This document shows, one piece after another, positions 1 to 8,823 of a stretch of DNA of 64,000 bases. The notes under the pieces are model-generated. The model ran no database searches, was not told the DNA's origin, and was given only the letters and a program-made list of their open reading frames with translations. A program made the position numbers and the translations under genes. Position 1 is the first letter of the stretch, and the number at the start of each line of letters is the position of its first letter. Origin of the DNA: Calonectria ilicicola. Its lineage: Eukaryota > Ascomycota > Sordariomycetes > Hypocreales > Nectriaceae. The stretch lies in assembly GCA_020809705.1 (NCBI GenBank), contig CP085828.1, positions 2,356,001-2,420,000 on the forward strand, written 5' to 3'.

Positions 1-281
1 GACGCGGCGCGCTTCAGGGCCTAATCCCGGCTGTTGACCCCTCCACGCGCGCTAGACCGCTCAAAATGGCGCTACTGGCGGCACCTTAGCAATACCCAAT
101 AAGCTAGCCAGGTAGGTTGTCTGTACTTTCCAACTTCATGATTGTTACGAGCTCCGGATTTCGGCTTCCCCCCCTTTCTATCTCTTCCAGGTCCGCGGAA
201 AAGTTTGTCTCTACATCTTCAATCGCATTCGAACCATCATTATAGACCCGACAAAGCGCAATCCAGGCCTGCAGATCAACA

Positions 282-1335
282 ATGCCTCCCAGAAAGCGTG
301 CGCGCGGAAGCCAGGCTGCCGCAACGCCAACGCCAGTACGCGATGACGATGCTATGGACGTCGATACTCCCCCGGCTGCCGACACAGCGGAGGATTCTGG
401 CCAGACCAAGGCGCCAGACAATAACTATAATGAGCTATGGACCGACGATCAGGTCGCTTCGCTATTCAAAGGCGTTATTCGTTGGAAACCAGCTGGTGAG
501 TCGTAAGATACGCAAGCCTTCCCCGGCCTGATTGCTGACAATAAAAACAGGCATGCACAGACACTTTAGAATGATTGCTATATCGGAGCACCTCCGAAAT
601 CACGGTTTCGATCCCGATTTGTATCAACACACTCGCATTCCCTTCATTTGGCAGAAGCTACGAACATACTACAATCTAGAAGTCATCGACGAGCGCGAGA
701 ACTTTGATGAGGATGAAACCGAAGACCGATATGTTGAATTCTCATTACCGAAAGCCCAGTTCTTCGACGCTATGATGCAACGTGCTATTGCCGACCCCAG
801 TGAGCCGCCAACATCACCGCCGCAGCTCGACCTCTCTCCACCACCTTCACCAAACAAGAAGCGCAAGCGAGGCGAGGCGACATCGAAAACCAGAGGCAAT
901 TCGAAAACCAGAGGCAATTCGAAGACTAGAGGTACTTCGAAGAGCAGAGGAAATTCGAAAACTAGAGGCAATTCGAAAACCAGAGGCAATTCGAAAACCA
1001 GAGGCACTTCTGTTGAGGATACAGAAGAGGGCACCGATGCCCCATCCCCGCCTCCAAAGGGGAAAAAGGCTCCTGGAGGACGAAAGCGTGCGGCAAGCAG
1101 GGCTAAGACTGAGAAACAGGAGAAGGAAAAAGCTGAGACCACAGAGGAAGATGAGGCGGAGGATGGAGATGAGAGTGGATCAAGCGAGGATGGAGAGGAG
1201 AGTGCAGAAGAGAGCGGAACCCCGATGTCTAGGACGACGAGGAACACCAACAAAGGCCGTTCATCAACACAAGCTGCTCCAACTACGACTGCCGCATCAA
1301 GAACGCGAGCCAGAGGGAGGAGGACACGACGATGA
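282..1335 (+). CDS. eaf7: EAF7/MRGBP-like subunit of the NuA4 histone acetyltransferase
   Basis: Two exons, 282-495 and 551-1335, give 332 aa. The 55-nt intron has a GTGAGT donor and an ACAG acceptor, and splicing restores the family-typical [12 protein letters not shown] block across the junction. Residues about 48-135 form the EAF7/CT20 domain ([20 protein letters not shown], then HLRNHGFDP and [14 protein letters not shown]). The rest is low complexity: an acidic stretch, a KKRKR basic patch, a seven-copy six-residue KTRGNS-like repeat, acidic runs and an Arg-rich tail. In yeast and animals this subunit joins EAF3/MRG15 and EAF5 in a module of nuclear NuA4, which acetylates H4 and H2A. The start is the first ATG after a long stop-rich leader. 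It is convergent with the RRN5-like gene, 158 bp apart. Family assignment is firm; the role is inferred from the family. Confidence 0.92.
883..1008 (+). repeat. 18-bp tandem repeat, seven copies, inside EAF7
   Basis: Seven contiguous 18-bp units (883, 901, 919, 937, 955, 973 and 991) each encode six residues of the type SKTRGN/T. Copies 1, 2 and 6 are identical; the others differ by one to five bases, mostly silent or conservative. The array is in frame, so copy-number change would lengthen or shorten a basic, Ser/Arg/Gly-rich linker without a frameshift. Confidence 0.97.
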
Positions 1336-1493
1336 TCAACACAGAAGCGACAATACGTTTATCGCTGCATCAACTGATGGCCAAGATACCCCAAACTTAA
1401 TATGGTGCTATTAACAAGCATGGCTACAAAAATAGAGTTTCGTTCAGTCATGATGGCTTTGCAAGGCCCATGGCGTTAGTAAATGGAAGCTTG

Positions 1494-3212
1494 TCAAACG
1501 CTGTCTGACACTTCATGTGATGGGCCGTGGTCCGTCTCCCACTCGCTATGATACCGAATTTTAGTCCTCCAATCTCGCCCAATAGGGAACACAGATTCTA
1601 CATCCAGCCTCGACCGTTGTACTGGCCCTGGTTTCTGCATCTTCGGTAATTCCATAGGTGGCTTCTTTTGCAGTAGGCCCCATAACCTGGCTTCTTCCTG
1701 CCAACTATCATATTGGTCGCAGGTCTCGGCATAATGTTCCTGGCGTCGTTCTCGCTCTACGCGGTTCTTTAGTGATTGCTTCGCACGGTACGTCTTTGGG
1801 AAATCCGCCGCAGAGAATTGCAAGATCTCGTCTGTTTCCCGAGAGATGGCAGCTTCTTCGTCGTCGGATTGTATAACTGGCGCTTTCGTCTCCGACTCAT
1901 CAGTGTCTTCGTCTTCCAGCCTCTTTTCATCGCCAATTTCCTCTTCCTGAACTTCATCTCCGGATAATGACTCCTCCTTGATGATCATGTCATCTTCCAA
2001 ATTTTGATTCGAGACCTCATCTTTTTCGTCACATAGCGCTTCCTCAACTTCTCCGTATGTAAGCGCCTCTTGATCACATTCTTCGTTGTATTCGGGTGGC
2101 TCTTCATAGACTTTTAGTCGGAGTCTTCGAGCACACTTGCGCCAGAATTGATGTGAGTTTGTTTCCATGCCAAGAGACGCAACGGCTGCTTCAACATCTT
2201 GTCGTCTTACAATGTCTCTGGTTGTTGGCATAAGTTCTTTTTTAGCGCGAATCCTAGACATGCTCAAGAAGATGGTGGTTTGAACAAGTCTTCGTGTAAT
2301 AGACACGGCCAAAGAGTGAAAATCTTCAAAGGTGGTCGCCCACATAGACGGTGGATCTTCGTTCATCATGTGCCAGTTTTCATTGGGGATGGACGAATTC
2401 ATGAATACACGGTCAGAGAGTCTCAGCCAGTTGCTGAGATTGAAAACCCCCGCGAAAGCCATTTGCTGATCGGCTTCCATCCCTTCACCTTTATCAATTT
2501 TCTGAGCGATTGCAGGAGTAATTTGCCAACAGGTACCCCACTTGCTTTCTTCTCGTTGCTCTTCTTTGTGTTCTTGTCTGACAGAAACAGCATCTGCAGC
2601 TTCGTCCAAAGCATAGCATAATTGCTGACTGAGCTCAACCGCCGCAGGATACTCAGGGAATTCGATCACTGGTCGTCGTCCTTCTCGTTGTCGCACATTT
2701 TGTGTGGTTCGTAGGATGTTGAGATAGTGGTTCACCTCGATCTCGCTCTTGGTTCGTATTCGAGATGCTATCCCTGGCAAGTCATCTTGTCCAAGGCGCG
2801 CAATGGCTTCGAAAAAAAGTTTCTTTTCTGACGGCGACCAAAGGGTTAAACCCAACTGGCTTTCTTCAACATCCGCCTCGTCTGCGATGCATACTTGGTG
2901 AGCAGCATCTTCAATGTCGGCATTAAGCAAGTCAAGATAGTCAATATTCAAGATACCCTTGTTTCTCTTGAATAAACGAAATCCAAGAGGATCTTCTGCA
3001 GGTCGCTTGAGAGAATGTTCGCCCCTTTGAGGGTCAGCGTGGGTTGATTCAACTTCGCTGTCAGAATAAAGACCATCAGGCAAATAATTTCCATCTGGGT
3101 CCTTATCGTCGTCTAAGGAGTAGTTATACTCGGGATTTCCCACCTCGGGAAGAGGTGCATGAATTGGTATGCCTTCCTCTTCGTCGAGGTGATAGTTTGG
3201 GTCTGTGTCCAT
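1494..3212 (-). CDS. rrn5: RRN5-like subunit of the RNA polymerase I upstream activation factor
   Basis: Single exon, 572 aa. The ATG is at 3212; the frame is open two codons further upstream but only to a GTG. Residues about 122-168 are a SANT/Myb-like domain (LTLWSPSEKKLFFEAIARLG, then RTKSEIEVNHYLNIL). Residues about 301-350 resemble a histone fold (ITRRLVQTTIFLSMSRIRAK, then IVRRQDVEAAVASLG). A strongly acidic region follows (about 380-470), then a basic C-terminus. SANT plus histone fold in this order is the layout of fungal Rrn5, which in yeast UAF works with Rrn9, Rrn10 and histones H3/H4 at the rDNA promoter. It shares a roughly 400-bp divergent promoter with the IRC3-like gene. The alternative is another SANT/histone-fold chromatin protein; RRN5 is the best match I can make by eye. 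Confidence 0.8.
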   Translation of the reverse strand: MDTDPNYHLDEEEGIPIHAPLPEVGNPEYNYSLDDDKDPDGNYLPDGLYSDSEVESTHADPQRGEHSLKRPAEDPLGFRLFKRNKGILNIDYLDLLNADIEDAAHQVCIADEADVEESQLGLTLWSPSEKKLFFEAIARLGQDDLPGIASRIRTKSEIEVNHYLNILRTTQNVRQREGRRPVIEFPEYPAAVELSQQLCYALDEAADAVSVRQEHKEEQREESKWGTCWQITPAIAQKIDKGEGMEADQQMAFAGVFNLSNWLRLSDRVFMNSSIPNENWHMMNEDPPSMWATTFEDFHSLAVSITRRLVQTTIFLSMSRIRAKKELMPTTRDIVRRQDVEAAVASLGMETNSHQFWRKCARRLRLKVYEEPPEYNEECDQEALTYGEVEEALCDEKDEVSNQNLEDDMIIKEESLSGDEVQEEEIGDEKRLEDEDTDESETKAPVIQSDDEEAAISRETDEILQFSAADFPKTYRAKQSLKNRVERERRQEHYAETCDQYDSWQEEARLWGLLQKKPPMELPKMQKPGPVQRSRLDVESVFPIGRDWRTKIRYHSEWETDHGPSHEVSDSV

Positions 3213-3615
3213 GCGCACTTGTTGCCGTGAGTACTGGGTGTGATGTGATCAGAGGGTAACATCACAACAGGGGCTGGGCGAAATTTTATGCTCGGCCTTA
3301 GTAAGTCTATGGCCCTATGAATTTTTAGAGGGCTAGTAAAGTGAAGAATGTTTCATCAGTCACGTATGTGAGGTTGACCTTCTCACAAATTTTGGGCCCA
3401 CGCAAGGACCCAGTGGTTCAGACTTGGATATCATTGGCTTACATAATGCGCTAGTAGGTTTGTCGACCACTGTGATGACCTCGAATATCCGTCGTCCAGG
3501 GTTGCAATCTCGAATTCAATGCGCGCAATCATTTGGACCACGCATACCACCATGTGCAATGGTTCAAATGATAGGAAAATGCATGCCGAGACCCAATTTC
3601 GGGCTGGGCGCAGCC
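3213..3615. promoter_or_regulatory. Divergent promoter between RRN5-like and IRC3-like genes
   Basis: About 400 bp between two ATGs pointing away from each other. It holds two GAAATTTT/CAAATTTTG-like elements (near 3280 and 3387), weakly reminiscent of the yeast rRNA-processing element. I see no convincing TATA box. Confidence 0.5.
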
Positions 3616-5564
3616 ATGCTAAGGTTTTGGGCATCCCGTGTCTATTCCTCCACCGTCTCTTCTAAGACGAAGTTACGACTTCGTGACTATCAACGGGAAT
3701 GCATCGAATCTGTTGTGGAATCCCTCAAGCGGGGCCACAAGCGAGTAGGAATCTCACTGGCCACAGGGGCTGGAAAGACTGTAAAGTGGAATCGACGCAG
3801 GATAGCAGACTTCAAGCTCACTCTGCTCAGGTCATTTTTACACAACTGATTGGGAAAGTCGTGGCGCCGTCGGAGGACGCCACTCGCACCCTGATTCTAG
3901 CTCATCGCCGCGAACTGGTAGAGCAAGCCGCCCGTCATTGTCAACTTGCCTATCCTGACAAAACTATCGAGATTGAAATGGGAAATGTACATGCTACTGG
4001 CACAGCCGACATCACTATCGCAAGTGTACGAAGTATCACATCTAAGGATCGTTTATCCAAATTTGATCCCTCAAGGTATAAACTTGTTCTTGTTGATGAG
4101 GCACACCACATTGTTGCTCCAGGGTACCTTAGGACACTCGAACATTTCGGTCTAGAGACGAAGCGTGCAAATTCTCCCAGCTTGATTGGCGTATCTGCCA
4201 CTTTCTCGCGATTTGACGGAGTAAAATTGGGCGCTGCAATTGATGAGATTGTCTATCACAAGGATTATGTTGACATGATTTCTGAAAAATGGCTCTGCGA
4301 TGTCCTCTTTACCACAGTTGAATCGACAGCCAACCTAAAGCAGGTCAAGAGCAACAGCTTTGGCGACTTTATGCCTGGGGAGCTCTCCAAGGCCGTCAAC
4401 ACGGACGAAATTAACAACATCACGGTCCGGAGTTGGATGGCAAAGGCTCCGGGGAGAAATTCGACACTTGTATTTTGCGTTGATGTTGCCCATGTCATTC
4501 GACTAACAGAAACATTCCGCCAACACGGATTCGAAGCGAGATATGTAACGGGAGAAACAAAGCCTGTTGAAAGAAGCGAAACACTTGAAGCGTTCAAGAG
4601 AGGTGACTTTCCAGTATTGATTAACTGTGGCGTGTTTACAGAAGGCACCGATATACCCAACATTGACTGCATTGTGCTTGGGAGACCTACGAGATCGCGG
4701 AATCTGCTTGTACAAATGATAGGGAGAGGCATGAGACTTCACCCTGGCAAGAAAGACTGCCATGTCATCGATCTTGTATCAACCCTGGAGACTGGAATTG
4801 TCACGACGCCGACACTTTTTGGTCTAGACCCCAATGTATTGGTGGAAAGCGCCACGGTCAAGGACATGAGAAAAATCAAAGCTACCCGAGATGATGAGGA
4901 AGTACCTGGGACAGGCGAACTTTCGTTTCACACCACAAATGGCATAAGTCCTGCTGATACAATCACATTCACCGACTACACCTCTGTTCTTGATTTGATT
5001 GCGGACACGTCCGGTGAAAAACACATCCGGTCTCTTAGTCCCTACTGCTGGGTGCAAGTTGGACAAGAAAGATTTGTTTTAACAGCCCCTAGTGGTTCAT
5101 ACGTCCGAATTGAAAAGCTCGACAAGGGCATTGGGACGTCCGTCCCATTATACCGAGCTGTGGAAGTACGAGCACTTCCCGCCGGGGTCGCAAAATCGCC
5201 ATTTGCGGCTCCCAAGGAAATCCTCACTGCTTCCACTTTTGCTGACGCAGTGCATGGGGCAGATAGTTTTGCTGCCAAAGCATTCCCGCGTGCATTTATT
5301 CACCGCTATCAGAGCTGGCGTTCACTGCCACCAACGCAAGGCCAGATCGACTTTATCAACAAACTTCGTGGGAAAGGAAACCCACTAACTCTCAAGGGGT
5401 TAGACAAAGGGAAGGCTACTGATATGATTACGAAACTAAAGCACGGCGCGCGCGGCCAGTTTGCCAGGCTGGAAGCGACACAAAGACGCAGGCAAAGAGA
5501 GGCGGCGGCCGCAGAAACGAGACAACTGCGGGAGCGCGTCACCGTTGGCCCTGTCAAAGGCTAA
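3616..5564 (+). CDS. irc3: IRC3-like mitochondrial SF2 DNA helicase
   Basis: Two exons, 3616-3780 and 3831-5564, give 632 aa. The 50-nt intron splits helicase motif I; splicing restores LATGAGKT followed by VIFTQLIG. Visible motifs: Q-like RLRDYQREC, motif I (residues 50-55), motif II DEAH (144-147), motif III SAT (177-179), motif V-like TEGTDIPN, and motif VI QMIGRGMR (349-356). The chosen start gives an Arg/Ser/Thr-rich, acid-free N-terminus (MLRFWASRVYSSTVSSKTK) that looks like a mitochondrial presequence; the frame is open upstream but with no better start. Length matches yeast Irc3, a double-stranded-DNA helicase that maintains mitochondrial DNA. The C-terminal 200 residues are basic. 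Another mitochondrial SF2 helicase is possible but less likely. Confidence 0.86.
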
Positions 5565-6277
5565 GGGCGCTTCATGTGTAACCAAAAAAAAAGCATGCCA
5601 TGTATAATACAAAAGAGGTGGAATGGAGTTGGCTTGACCGTTGCATGTACCACACGGGAAAAGTTTTGGGTAAATGATTTCTAGAAATAGCAAAGGAGGC
5701 AAAAGTAGCCTATTATATGGTCCGGCAGCGCATGCTTCATTCTAAATATGCGGTCTTGGCGAACAATGACATCAAAACACGACTCAATTTTCTGTTAATG
5801 ATATATAATTTGGACATATTTATCCACATTCAACAACAATAAATCGACTCGCTTGCTAGAGGACACGTGAGAAATTGTTCGATGCACGTGTGGCAGCTGT
5901 CCACGGTCCGTCACTTGGCGGTGATTCACTGATCAAAAGAATGGGGGCGGGATAGCTCACGGCTCCAGGTATCTGGCTCGCCTGGTACATCCTATTTGGT
6001 AGTAAATTTGGTATGAAACAGGGCAAGAGCGGTGTTAGTAACAAAGGGAGTGGTGCTGGAGCTGCCCCAGGTATCCTTCCTCACTTTCCTGATTTCGCAA
6101 TTCAAAATTCCAAGGTAGATTGTTTGACCCTTCAAAGTCGTCGAGGTCGGTTTTATTTCCTTCCACCTTACTTCTTTTTCTTTCTAAATGAGAACTTGCT
6201 CCATTTAGCACCAGCTCCCCTTTGCCACGGCCATAATCATCACCACCGCCATCATTCGGAATATCTTGTCCGTTAAG
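5565..6277 (+). other. Intergenic: IRC3-like 3' region and leader of the next gene
   Basis: The first 300 bp are A/T-rich with an AATAAA at about 5839, as expected of a 3' UTR and terminator. The rest holds an 87-codon ATG-initiated ORF (6013-6276) whose TAA lies one base before the ATG at 6278, described as a finding. A pyrimidine-rich stretch at 6160-6190 resembles a fungal leader. Confidence 0.5.
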
Positions 6278-7708
6278 ATGCCGGAAACCCTGCCTCCTAC
6301 CGATCATGGGACAGCAGCGCAGAGCCCTCGCGATTTAACCTTAACATGTTCACGGCCTCCATCATCCCTCCTCATTGAACGCCCACAATCCACGTCTTCA
6401 TTTCCGGACCTTGAAACCGATGTACAACCCGAGCAGAGTGGACTAAATTCTTCGCCAGCTTCACCACCGCCCCATCCACCTGAGCCTGCAGCTTTACGAC
6501 CATCGTTTAAAACAGCCCAATCCAGCTGTTCCTCACTTGCCACCACTATCGAAAAGGAGACTATATTATGTCAGGATCACCAACTTGGAAGTCAACGAGA
6601 ATTCTCAGAAGAACCGCCAAAATTACGCGCAGACCCAGCGATACACGTGTCGAGGCATCACTTTGATGGACCCCGACCTGTCGGTGACCCAGCACTATCT
6701 GAACTACAGCATTTCCGGTTGGAGTACCCACCTCCTTCTCGTGACAAATATCCTCGGTTCGAAGATAGTTTGTTTCAGCCTTCTAGTACACCCAAGAGTA
6801 TCGATGTCGAAAAACTTCTGGAAAGTTATGCCGAAGAAGGAGCGCAACTGGTCGAGTTTCTCGCTACTAAAGAGCACATACGCGAAGCGAAATACGATAT
6901 CGTCACAAAAGCACGGCAATATACAAAGTCAACTTTGGAAGGGTTCTTGCGTGAGCAACGTCAGAAAGCCGAAGCAGCGCGGGCCGCTGAGAGAAAAATG
7001 AATGGCCGCTTAAGATTGATGAGACCTTCGTCGCCACCACCTTTGACCCTGACACAAGTGCAAACAATGCACATCCTGGAGGAGGACTTGTTGAACAAGA
7101 TGGAAGATGTTTTGATCAACCACGGAGAATCAGAAGGCACTATAGCAGGATTATTCACGTTCAAGCTGGATGGGGCCTCTGAGAAGCCCCCTGAGCAAGT
7201 TCGCGAGCTTCTATTAACGTCCTGTGGAATTGATCCGCGGCTGCTGCAGACACGGTTAATACCAAGTCCCGACCTCGGTGAGCAATCCTACCTTGAGGGC
7301 TTGGCGAAGCCAATGTATCGTAGTTATTACCAGGGGAGTCTTGAGGATATCAGATCCAAAAATAGGGTGGCATTTTACCAGGCATTTTGGGAACACTGGC
7401 AACAACGGTCACCATCACCAAGCACGAAGACTAAACCTGAACCTCGCCAGGGTGCCAAACCTGAGCCGCCACTATCAAATACAAAAGCATCCCTCATTCC
7501 GGATTGGTTTTATATTTTCCAGACCTACGACATTCTCGATTTCTGGTCTAGTTCCCTGACTGCTCGCTTCACTCAACTTCTTAACACAATCAGGCATCTT
7601 GAGGTGCAAAGAGACATGTCCAAAGACCAACAACCACGATGGGAAAAAGAATGGCACGAACCCAGCTCGCTTTGGCGCACTCCTGTTTGGCGCAGGAGCG
7701 GTGGCTAG
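6278..7708 (+). CDS. Unrecognised fungal protein, 476 aa
   Basis: One long open frame starting at ATG 6278 (the frame runs four codons further up, from a TTG). I do not recognise the family. Residues 1 to about 150 are Pro/Ser-rich and probably disordered. About 170-260 are predicted helical and charged, including VEKLLESYAEEGAQLVEFL and a basic coil (FLREQRQKAEAARAAERK). About 265-345 look like a compact helical segment. A Pro/Lys linker precedes an aromatic-rich segment (PDWFYIFQTYDILDFW). The 3' end is uncertain: the +1-shifted frame is open from 7603 to 7836 and encodes a cysteine cluster (RCTRCRTC), so an unseen intron or a sequence error could give a different C-terminus. Convergent with the KH gene. 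No function is proposed. Confidence 0.7.
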   Translation: MPETLPPTDHGTAAQSPRDLTLTCSRPPSSLLIERPQSTSSFPDLETDVQPEQSGLNSSPASPPPHPPEPAALRPSFKTAQSSCSSLATTIEKETILCQDHQLGSQREFSEEPPKLRADPAIHVSRHHFDGPRPVGDPALSELQHFRLEYPPPSRDKYPRFEDSLFQPSSTPKSIDVEKLLESYAEEGAQLVEFLATKEHIREAKYDIVTKARQYTKSTLEGFLREQRQKAEAARAAERKMNGRLRLMRPSSPPPLTLTQVQTMHILEEDLLNKMEDVLINHGESEGTIAGLFTFKLDGASEKPPEQVRELLLTSCGIDPRLLQTRLIPSPDLGEQSYLEGLAKPMYRSYYQGSLEDIRSKNRVAFYQAFWEHWQQRSPSPSTKTKPEPRQGAKPEPPLSNTKASLIPDWFYIFQTYDILDFWSSSLTARFTQLLNTIRHLEVQRDMSKDQQPRWEKEWHEPSSLWRTPVWRRSGG

Positions 7709-8823
7709 TGGAAATGCCGCTCCGGCCCAGATGCACCCGATGCAGAACGTGCTTGTCAAAGGTGCCATCGCCCTTGTCAACCCGAAGACGAGCCGCCCCA
7801 GAAGAAGCTCAATGTACTTTTGGGGGCCATAGATAAAGCAATGAAAGAGGTTGCAAACGATGATATTAATGTAATTCGGGATAGGTTTAGGACGGGAAAC
7901 TAGGCTTAGGCTGTCACTATGTCTCAATTCGCAACATAAGCTAATGGACTTCGAATCAATGAATATTGCTGCACGAGGCTGGTAATGCTATTTTATTGGT
8001 GCAGCCAATGTCTTTCACATGGTGTATCCGGGAATAAATCATACATGGTAGCAGAATATACTCATATTTTACTTGACGTGGCTACATGTCCGTGGTCGTC
8101 TATTAATAATGTATTGGAACGCAATCTAGGCAGTGGAGATTGATTGCCGAAAACAGCACAGTACGACACCAACAATGGCATTAAACATGTCACGATAACT
8201 TAGGGACAAGGTGAGTGGGTAGATCGATTGGGGTATACTGCGGGCATCATTTGAGTTCCACAGGCTCATGAAGCCCAAAAGTGATTCTTGGTTTTCATTC
8301 TTATTCGGTTACTCGCATCTGAAGCGTCGCGAGCTATCTCCTCCAAAAATCCATCCTTGCTTGAAAGAGTCCGTCATAAGAATTGAAACAAGAACGAACC
8401 CAAAATAGACTTCTGATTCTGTGTTTTGTCGCCATTCTTGTTGAGACATAAGACTTTCATATTGCTTGTTCTTCCGTTGTAATGGTATCTTCTTCCCCAA
8501 ATCAATTCACCATGTTCCAAAGATCCTTCTCATCCCGGCAACCAGGGGTATTCGTATGTTTTGGTCCTCAGCCGTTCGTAACTGGGTATAGAGAGTGGAC
8601 GTCAAGTCGTCAAAGATAACCCCCGATTCCGATAACCAAAAGAGATAAAAGCAAAAATACAAAAAACAACCAAAACAGTAAAACGCACACAAAAGACAGC
8701 GAAACGAAACCAAGCAGGGTTGGACATAACCGACCGATGCAGCGGTAGACGTTCCAGGGTATTTTTACGCCAGGGTATATCCAGCCGGGGTATTTGCATG
8801 TAGAGGTTCTAACACGGGGGAAT
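7709..8823. other. Convergent intergenic region
   Basis: Between two converging genes, so mostly 3' UTR and terminators. An A-rich tract lies at about 8640-8720. Three GGGTAT motifs (8758, 8773, 8788) lie just beyond the KH gene's stop codon. Only short, uninformative frames are present; nothing else seen. Confidence 0.5.

Noticed and set aside
669..1253. 194-codon minus-strand frame over EAF7
   Set aside because: Ser/Val/Phe-rich mirror of the EAF7 repeat and acidic runs; no independent support.
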